From Astragalus membranaceus (Eukaryota > Streptophyta > Magnoliopsida > Fabales > Fabaceae), in NCBI GenBank assembly GCA_039519185.1, contig CM076854.1, forward strand, positions 173,445,144 to 173,509,143: a stretch of 64,000 bases of DNA, written 5' to 3'. Every line of letters begins with the position of its first letter. Position 1 is the stretch's first letter. Of this stretch, positions 57,563 to 64,000 are shown piece after piece. The notes beneath the pieces are model-generated. The model did not search any database. It was not told where the DNA came from and worked only from the letters and a program-made list of their open reading frames with translations. The position numbers and the translations under genes were made by a program.

Positions 57563-58579
57563 CTAGTGATATACCCGTGCATTCACACGTCTGTTGTCGT
57601 GTTATTGTTATTAATAGACTTAGACATAATTTAATTAGTCCAGACATTATCCCGCAAATATAATTACTAATTTAAAGTAGATAAAAATGAGTTTAAATAG
57701 TAATTTAATTAGTCCGAACATTAACTCGTGAATATCAGGACTAATTATAAGTAAATAAAAAATGAGTTTCAAATAGTAATTTAATTAGTCCAAACATTAC
57801 TCTGTGAATATCAAGACTAATTTAAAGTAGATAAAAAAGGAGTTTGAAATAGTAATTTAATTAGTCCGAACATTACCCCGTGAACATTTACCAGTAATAT
57901 GTAATATTTTCAGTAGAGATTAAAAAACAAAATTGTATTAAAATTTCAAATTTTCCAAATTGTAATATTTCCCATAGAGATTAAATAAAACTTATTAACT
58001 AGTCCTGACATTACGCCGTTAATATCAAGACTAATTTAAAGTATGTAAAAAATGAGTTTCAAATAGTAATTTAATTAGTTCAAAAATTATCCCGTGAATA
58101 TCAAAACTAATTTAAAGTACAGATAAAGAATGAGTTTGAAATAGTAATTTAATTAGTCTGGACATTACACCGTGAACTTTTACCAGCAATATGTAATATT
58201 TACCGTAGAGATTAAAAAACAAAAATGTATTAAAGTTTCAAATTTCCAAATTGTAATATATCCCATAGATAGAGATTAAATAAAAAAAGAAAATATGATC
58301 GAGATATAGTTTAAAAACAAAATAATGATTAAATATTTTAAATATTAATTAAATAGAGGCAGGTGAGAGAGAGAGAGAGGAAAGAGAAAACTAGATTTTA
58401 AAAGTGAAATAGAAAATGAAAAGATGACGTGAGAGTGGGATCCACTAATGATAAAAGTGAGAGAGAAAAAAGTGAGAGGAAATAATTAAAAATTACATTT
58501 TTATCCTTAAAATTGCGATAAAAGTGATGGATAATTTAGTAATTTTGGTAGTAGGTTGTTTGTATATATCGATAGTAGA
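57563..58579 (-). mobile_element. Non-autonomous Helitron, about 1.0 kb
   Basis: On the minus strand the 3' end reads CGTGTGAATGCACGGGTATA then TCACTAG at 57563 before host T, the same hairpin-plus-CTAG design as the Helitron at 6.4-11.2 kb. The proposed 5' end is TCTACTATCGATATATAC at about 58579, sharing ATACAAAC and GGATAAAAATG phrases with that Helitron. The 5' flanking base is G, not the expected A, so this boundary is approximate. No coding sequence is present. Confidence 0.68.
57625..58165 (-). repeat. Internal repeats of about 75-85 bp in the Helitron
   Basis: Units contain AATTTAATTAGTCCGAACAT, then CCCGTGAATATCAAGACTAA and GTAGATAAAAAATGAGTTTC. Five or six diverged copies are visible. 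They share the CCCCGTGAA phrase (minus strand TTCACGGGG) with the larger Helitron complex. Confidence 0.8.
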
Positions 58580-59440
58580 CGTGAGAAAGAAGAGTTCAAG
58601 AAAAAATACCAACCTGGAAAGTGCTTGTTTAAAAGGGAACCTGATCTGTTGGTGGACAAAGAGGTTGCAGCTGCATTCATTTCTACCAGATGACTGCCAA
58701 TTGGATGCTCATCGTACCGTTTCATATATTGAAAAGGTTTGTATTCTTGTTTGCTCTTTTTTCTTTGCATGTTTTTTGCTTGCAAACTGGAAGTAATTTT
58801 TTATTAAATTAAGACTTGCCATGGTGCTGTTATATGCATGGCTGCCAGTAACAATTTCATTTTTGATGTGTAGGCTAATAGGAATTTTTCATCAAGCAGA
58901 ATTTTATGATGACCCAGTGAGATGTCACCAAGTTTTATTTTCTTTTCCCTTCTGTCGAACTGTAGGACTAGAAGCAAAGTGGTAGGAAATAAATCTTCTT
59001 GAGGAAATGTTATGTTCTATTTCATGTTCAGACTTCCAAAAATACATTATACAGCAAGAAGGTAATTAATAGCGTAAATCGGCTTAATGCCGGCAAATGC
59101 AATAAAATAAAAGTCACCGGAGTACCTATGCTTCCAAATCTGTAACTTTGAGGCCCTAGTCATTGGGTGAATCTGAAATTGATTGAAGTTGATCTGCCGA
59201 TCTCAACCAAACAAACACCACAACAAAACGGGAAATCAAACACGCGACACCAAGACGACGAACAATAATAACGCCGCACTCGGACGACGGACCAAAACAA
59301 TACTATCCTATTAATGCATTTTTTATATATCTGTATATATCTTTTTTTTTTGATAAGTAATCTGTATATATCTATGTTTGCATTTATATTTGATTTGATT
59401 AGTAAAATATTATAATATACAAATTACAAAAAAATAATAC
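58580..59440. other. Unassigned flank; possible decayed exon at 58590-58725
   Basis: 58590-58680 reads FKKKYQPGKCLFKREPDLLV in one frame and continues with DKEVAAAF before a stop. The bias looks coding but I recognise no family. The rest is AT-rich, with a GC-richer patch at 59200-59300 that has no ORF. Confidence 0.3.
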
Positions 59441-59442
59441 CT

Positions 59443-59915
59443 TTTAGCGTGGGCCATGCAGATGCTAGAAAAAAAGAATTAATCTTTAGCGTGAGCCTAG
59501 CCGATAGCAGATAAGCTAGTGAATATAGCGGATGAGCTAGTGGATAGTGGATAACCTAGCTGATAGCAAATGATATGTTTGGTAAAACTAGCGGTTGACT
59601 AGATGATAAATGTAAAATGACATAAGAGGACATATTTATTTAATTCATGATTACATTTATTTATTAAGGATAAAGAAGTAATTTAAGAAAAATAAAAAAT
59701 GTAAACATGCCAAAAAAAAGTGAGATGGTATCCGCTGGCGTTTGAAAAAACGCTGGTTGAAGTAGCGTTTCAGAAAACACTAAATACATCCAAGTTAATA
59801 CATTAAAGTTCCTCAACTTTGATTTCTGATGGAGCTCAGATACGAAGAATCAAAAATACTGATATATAGTATAACCTCTTGCAAAAGTAAAAACACTTAG
59901 AAATGTTGGCTCAAA
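59443..59915. repeat. Remnant of CACTA or hAT-like MITE sequences
   Basis: TTTTAGCGTGGGCC and CTTTAGCGTGAGCCTAGCC echo the subterminal repeats at 53990-54050. Repeated AGCTAGTGGATAG / AACCTAGCTGATAG and GTTTGGTAAAACTAGCGG suggest an additional small MITE. Boundaries cannot be set. Confidence 0.4.
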
Positions 59916-61328
59916 CACTACAACAAAACTGTAGAAAAAGGGCGCACCCTTCTTTTTAAAAAGCGCCCCTAATGTCCAAATACGCAGGGCCTTTAGGGGC
60001 GCTTTTTAAAAAGCGCCCCTAAAGGCCCTGCGTATTTTGAGCATCAGAGGCGCTTGTTAAAAAACGCCCCTAAAGGCCCTGCGTACTTTGAGCATCAGGG
60101 GCGCTTTTAACCGAATCCACCAACAGGGGCGCTTTTTATGAGCGCTCCCAATTCCATTTTCGCATCCACCAACAGGGGCGCTTTCCACGAGCGCCCCCAA
60201 TGCCCAATTTTTTTTTATGAGCGCTCCCAATTCCATTTTCGCATCCACCAACAGGGGCGCTTTCCACGAGCGCCCGCAATGCCCAATTTTTTTAATTTAT
60301 CAGATCCCCTCTATTTCATTTCCCTCTCACTCACAGTAGTACTGTCTCTCTTTCCCCCCTCTATCTCTCTCGCAAACGACCGGCGACCAGCTCCTCCCCT
60401 TTGTTTCAGATCCCCAAACGGCGTCCAGCTCTCACCCTCCCAGCTCTCTTGACGCGCGGCCATCTCTCCCCACCACCATCGCAACCCTTCTCACCCAAAC
60501 GGCGCGGCCTCTCTTTCCCCCTCGATCTCCACCCAAACGGCGCACCTCCCCATTCAACTCTCAGACGCGGCGAACCACCGGTGGCCACCACCATCTGTTC
60601 GCAGCCCACAGCCATAAGGTTTCCTTTTCCTTTTCCTTTCTCCTTTCGCAGCCGCATTACGTTTGTTTTGTTTTTTTTTTTGTCTTGATATTTATAGTTA
60701 TATAGTTATGTATATGTTGCTGAAATGTTGAAGTATTTTTTGGATATTTATAGTTATATATGTTGCTGAACATGTTAAAGTATTTTTTTCTTGAATGATT
60801 AGGAATTATTTCTTGATATTTCGGTTCTTGAATGATTAATTTTTGTTATAGATAATGATAGAGTATTTTGAATGATTATTTTTTTTTGGGTTTGTCAAAA
60901 AAAGTGTAAAATTTTAATAAGTTGGATCTTTATTTTTAGTTGTTGTTCAGTTAGCATTTTAGTCCTTAAGCCTTTTATCTTATTTGCAAATGAATGAGAA
61001 AAGTCTTAACAATCATTTTGAATTTCGTTGGGTTCATAATAATGATTATAATAACTTTAAGAAATTTATTTATTGGTACAGGCTCTCGTTGATCTCTCTC
61101 CTGCGCTCTCTCTGGTTCATCTCGCTTAGCTTTGCGGTTCATCTCTCTTAGCTTTTCAGGTACTTTTGTTGTTATCTAGTTTTTGATATTTTTTGACATA
61201 TTTTGAATAAAACTGTTATTGGGGATGTTACCGAGAATAAGAATAGAATAGGAAATATAGCTTGGGAAAATAGGGAGAGGAATTGAAAACTTTTAAAAAA
61301 GAAAGTTTGTTTGTTTTTTTTGGATATT
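59916..61328. mobile_element. CACTA element terminus with GGGGCGCTTTT subterminal repeats
   Basis: CACTACAACAAAACTGTAG begins at 59916. At least eight subterminal motifs of the AGGGGCGCTTTTTAAAAAGC type follow to about 60290, with CCCTAAAGGCCCTGCGTA spacers in both orientations. After that come a pyrimidine-rich leader-like region (60300-60660), AT-rich DNA and a second CT-rich patch (61080-61160). No transposase domain is recognised. The element is probably cut by the LTR starting at 61329. The ORFs at 60138-60688 are low-complexity and unsupported. Confidence 0.65.
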
Positions 61329-64000
61329 GTAGCGACCGAAAAATCCGGGTGAGGATTCCTCGAAAGTTCAAAAATGAAGCCGCCACCAAAGTTTAGTTTA
61401 AGGGCAAACATTGGAAAATCCCTTTTGGAATGGATAAAGGTCCTTGAGACCAGATAAGGGTTCGGGAGTCGGTTATGCGTGGGGAAGGTATTAGCACCCC
61501 ACGACATCCTTCCTAATGAAGGTTACCTGCTAATTAATTGTAGGAAAGAATATTAATTTTGAAAATGTTTATTTTTACCCTCTTATTGTGAATTGAAGAG
61601 AAAGAAGAAAATTGATGTTTTATTTAAGAAAATGGTTATTTAGGAGAAGACTGAAAAAGGTTTTTTATTAGTGCAATTGACAGATGTGGGCCCCCATCTG
61701 CTCCTACGTATCTCTTGGTAGAGAATCAAATCACACGTAGTTCTTGATAGAAAAATGTTTGTTGGTTGGTATTTTTTAATATAGGGATCTTAGGACTCCT
61801 GAGTGATCAGTTCATTTGTCCTAAAACGATGACTAACCTGACTGTACAGTCGGCTTAGTCCCCTACTTTGTGAAAATAGAATTTTTGGAATTTGGAAAAT
61901 GATTTGAAGTGTGTTTGTTTGATTTTATTGGAATAGGGGTTTTAGGATTCCTGAGCCGTACGGCTCATTTATCCTAGAACGATGACTAACCCGTCTGTAC
62001 AGTCGGCTTAGTCCCCTATTTTGAGATTTGATTTGTGGAAAGAAATGTGTTTGTGTTTATTTTGATGTAGAAATTGTTTGTTTTAAATAGGGATTTTAGG
62101 CCATGATCCGTAACGGTTCATTAGTGACCTAAAAAGCAAACTAACCCGACTGTACAGTCGACTTAGTCCCCTATTTATATTTTTTTGGGAATTAGGTAAA
62201 TTATGTATGTATTTTATAGGTTTTTTGTAAAAGAGATTAATAAAAACGAGGAGGGAGGGTGCAGCAGTAAAATGGGGTGCAGTTTGCAGAAGGGAGCTGC
62301 ATTATTAAAAGAAAGGGGTGCGTTTAGCAGAAGCCCAGTCCACATTATTTGGATTCTGGGCTGGTTGCTCATGAAGCTGGGCTTATACTTAGGGAGGGTG
62401 TATGAAGTAAGAGGCGGTGGTGTGAAAATAAATATGATTTAAAAATAAAATAAAAAAAACAGATAAATAAATAAATGGGCGTAGGTATAAAACGGGTCTT
62501 TCCAACGAAGGGACCCTAATCCTTCATTTCACGCCGCATCCAGAAACGGAGGGGGAGAGGGAAAGGCCGCGTGGTCTACGGCGAGGTCTACGGCGAGGTC
62601 TACGGCGAAGGTTGCGGCTAGAGATTTTACGGAGAGAGAGGGAAGGGATTCAGGGAGAGAGAAAACACGTGATGGGGAAATGGTTAACGCGAGGGGGAAA
62701 CGAAAGGGGAAAGGCGAGATAGAGAGAGGGTTTGACGGAGGAGGAGGAGGCGACGCCAGTGATGATGGTGAACCGACGGTGAGAGGAATGAGAGAGGGAG
62801 AGGTGGAAGACGCGACGGAAACGGAGGTCCGGCAACGTTTTTTGGGGCGAACGGCCACCGTCTACGGCGGCCGGAGCTATAGGTAAGGCTCTATTTTCCT
62901 CTTCTCTTTTCCTCTGCCTCTCCTACTCTGTTCCTGTTCATTTTGCCTCTGTCCTTTAATTTCTTTTTCTCTCCTCTGTTTTTTTGTTTTCCCTGGGTGG
63001 TTCACGGTGGAGTTCTGGTGACGACGCGGAGGACGGCGAGCGCACGACGGCGCGAGGCCGATGGTCACGATGGGTGCTGACAACGACACGGTTGATGACG
63101 ACGTGGTTGGTCCATGGGCGGTTCATGGCGGCGACGACGCATTTTTTGGGAGACGGCCACCGTCCCGGTGGTCGGAGCCGGTACGGTTCTACCCTATCTT
63201 CTCCTATCTTCTATTTCTCTGTTTGGATTTTTTGCTCTATCAATTTCTGTTCCTGATTTCATCTTCTTCTACACCTCTAATTTTTACTTTGATTGATTTG
63301 ATTAAAAACCCTAAAACTTCCAAATTCCCAAATTGATTTTTGAATCTGATTTTAAAACCCTAATCCTAATTTCAGTTTATGGATCTGATTTGAACTATTC
63401 CTAAGAACTCTAATCGAATCTATTGTTCTATTCCTAATTCGAATTTTATACAAATCCCAATTCCTAATCTGATTCAGTTTTTTTTTTCTAAAACCCCTAA
63501 TTTTGATATATAAAAACCTAATTCCTAATTCTATTTAATCCGATTATTTGAAACTAACCTTTTATTAACAGAAACTCTAATTCTAACTTAACTAATCACT
63601 AATTTAAATTAATTGTTTTTGGACAGGTTAGATGTAATCTGGTTTTTGTATATTCTGTTTATGATACAAGCTATTTTTCTGAAACTAGAATTTAAGACCT
63701 AGTTGATTTCTGGAACTAATTTATTTACACAGTGAAGCATTTGAATGCAAATAAAACTAAAGCATTTCAGTATCTACATGTTTTTGTATTTTGTATCAAA
63801 CGTAAGGACCAAACTTACTTGACTTCCAGCCTCTATTCTTCTCTTTTTTTTTGCTTGATATTGACTGCTTCTGCTTACTGCTGTTACCGACTCTGCTTCT
63901 GCTTGCTACTTGTTTCTGAATTTTTGCTTTTTTGTGATTAGGGTTTCAGCGTGAAATCCTAATCTTTTTTTTTGCTGAGTTTCTGTGAATTTTGTGTCCG
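61329..64000 (-). repeat. Ogre-type LTR in reverse orientation, running off the window
   Basis: It begins TGTAGCGACCGAAAAATCCGG, comparable with the reverse complement of the Ogre LTR end (TGTCGTGACCGGGATCCC). The three palindrome-bearing blocks are present in reverse order and orientation at 61790-61865, 61930-62020 and 62090-62175 (each with CTGTACAGTCG..TTAGTCCCCTA). Beyond them lie the expected GC-rich segments (62520-63200). Similarity is clear but far below the identity of the two LTRs at 24 and 39 kb, so this is a related older family member. The outer end and any internal region lie outside the window. Confidence 0.75.

Noticed and set aside
60138..60688. ORFs of about 95-104 codons in the CT-rich region
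   Set aside because: Translation gives Pro/Ser-rich low-complexity sequence from repeats and a pyrimidine-rich tract in a CACTA element.
62529..63336. ORFs on both strands in the GC-rich end region
   Set aside because: They lie in the reverse-oriented Ogre-type LTR, overlap each other and have no recognisable domain.

Overview
This window is nuclear DNA of a flowering plant, most likely a eudicot. The evidence is a complete nine-exon plant NAD-glutamate dehydrogenase gene with GT-AG introns, set in AT-rich sequence dominated by plant transposable elements (Ogre/Tat Ty3-gypsy, L1-type LINE, Helitron, CACTA, Mutator, hAT, Harbinger, Stowaway and SINE). The element mix would fit a legume, but the sequence alone does not fix the species. 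No database search was possible. Family names rest on recognised motifs, and element boundaries rest on terminal repeats and target-site duplications (TSDs) read directly.

Layout. 0.9-2.2 kb: a decayed chimera of auxin-response-factor exons joined to a SKU5-like multicopper-oxidase C-terminus. 2.5-2.9 kb: a CACTA terminus. 2.9-6.0 kb: a broken L1-type LINE on the minus strand. 6.4-11.2 kb: a non-autonomous Helitron complex with a 1.2-kb Mutator-like element nested in it (9-bp TSD). 11.55-13.66 kb: a 2.1-kb solo LTR (5-bp TSD). 14.4-17.5 kb: GDH on the minus strand, the only convincing intact host gene. 18.6-20.3 kb: two SINEs and a 910-bp Mutator-like element with near-perfect 188-bp inverted repeats. 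20.3-23.8 kb: AT-rich intergenic DNA with two MITEs.

23.77-41.87 kb: an 18.1-kb Ogre-like Ty3-gypsy element on the plus strand. Its two 2.9-kb LTRs appear to differ only by two TA units, and a GGGAC TSD flanks it. It carries an Arg-type primer-binding site, an extra 650-aa ORF1, gag-protease with a G-patch, a probable spliceable intron, RT/RNaseH/integrase and a large 3' minisatellite. It is very young, although gag contains a probable 1-nt frameshift in a G run.

42.78-43.56 kb: a non-autonomous hAT. 44.04-53.69 kb: a second Ty3-gypsy element, on the minus strand and of the Tat type, with 0.44-kb LTRs and an ATACT TSD. It has lost the catalytic cores of protease and RT, yet it carries on the opposite strand a three-exon gene with its own TATA box. 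That gene encodes a gypsy-associated Transposase_28-like domain followed by a coiled coil. 54-61.3 kb: CACTA, Harbinger (with a Myb-transposase fusion ORF), a Helitron and unidentified captured fragments. 61.3 kb to the end: part of another Ogre-type LTR in reverse orientation.

The antisense gene inside the catalytically gutted Tat element is the best candidate for an under-described system. The young Ogre, with its extra ORF and intron, is the best candidate for a currently mobile one and might supply functions in trans.
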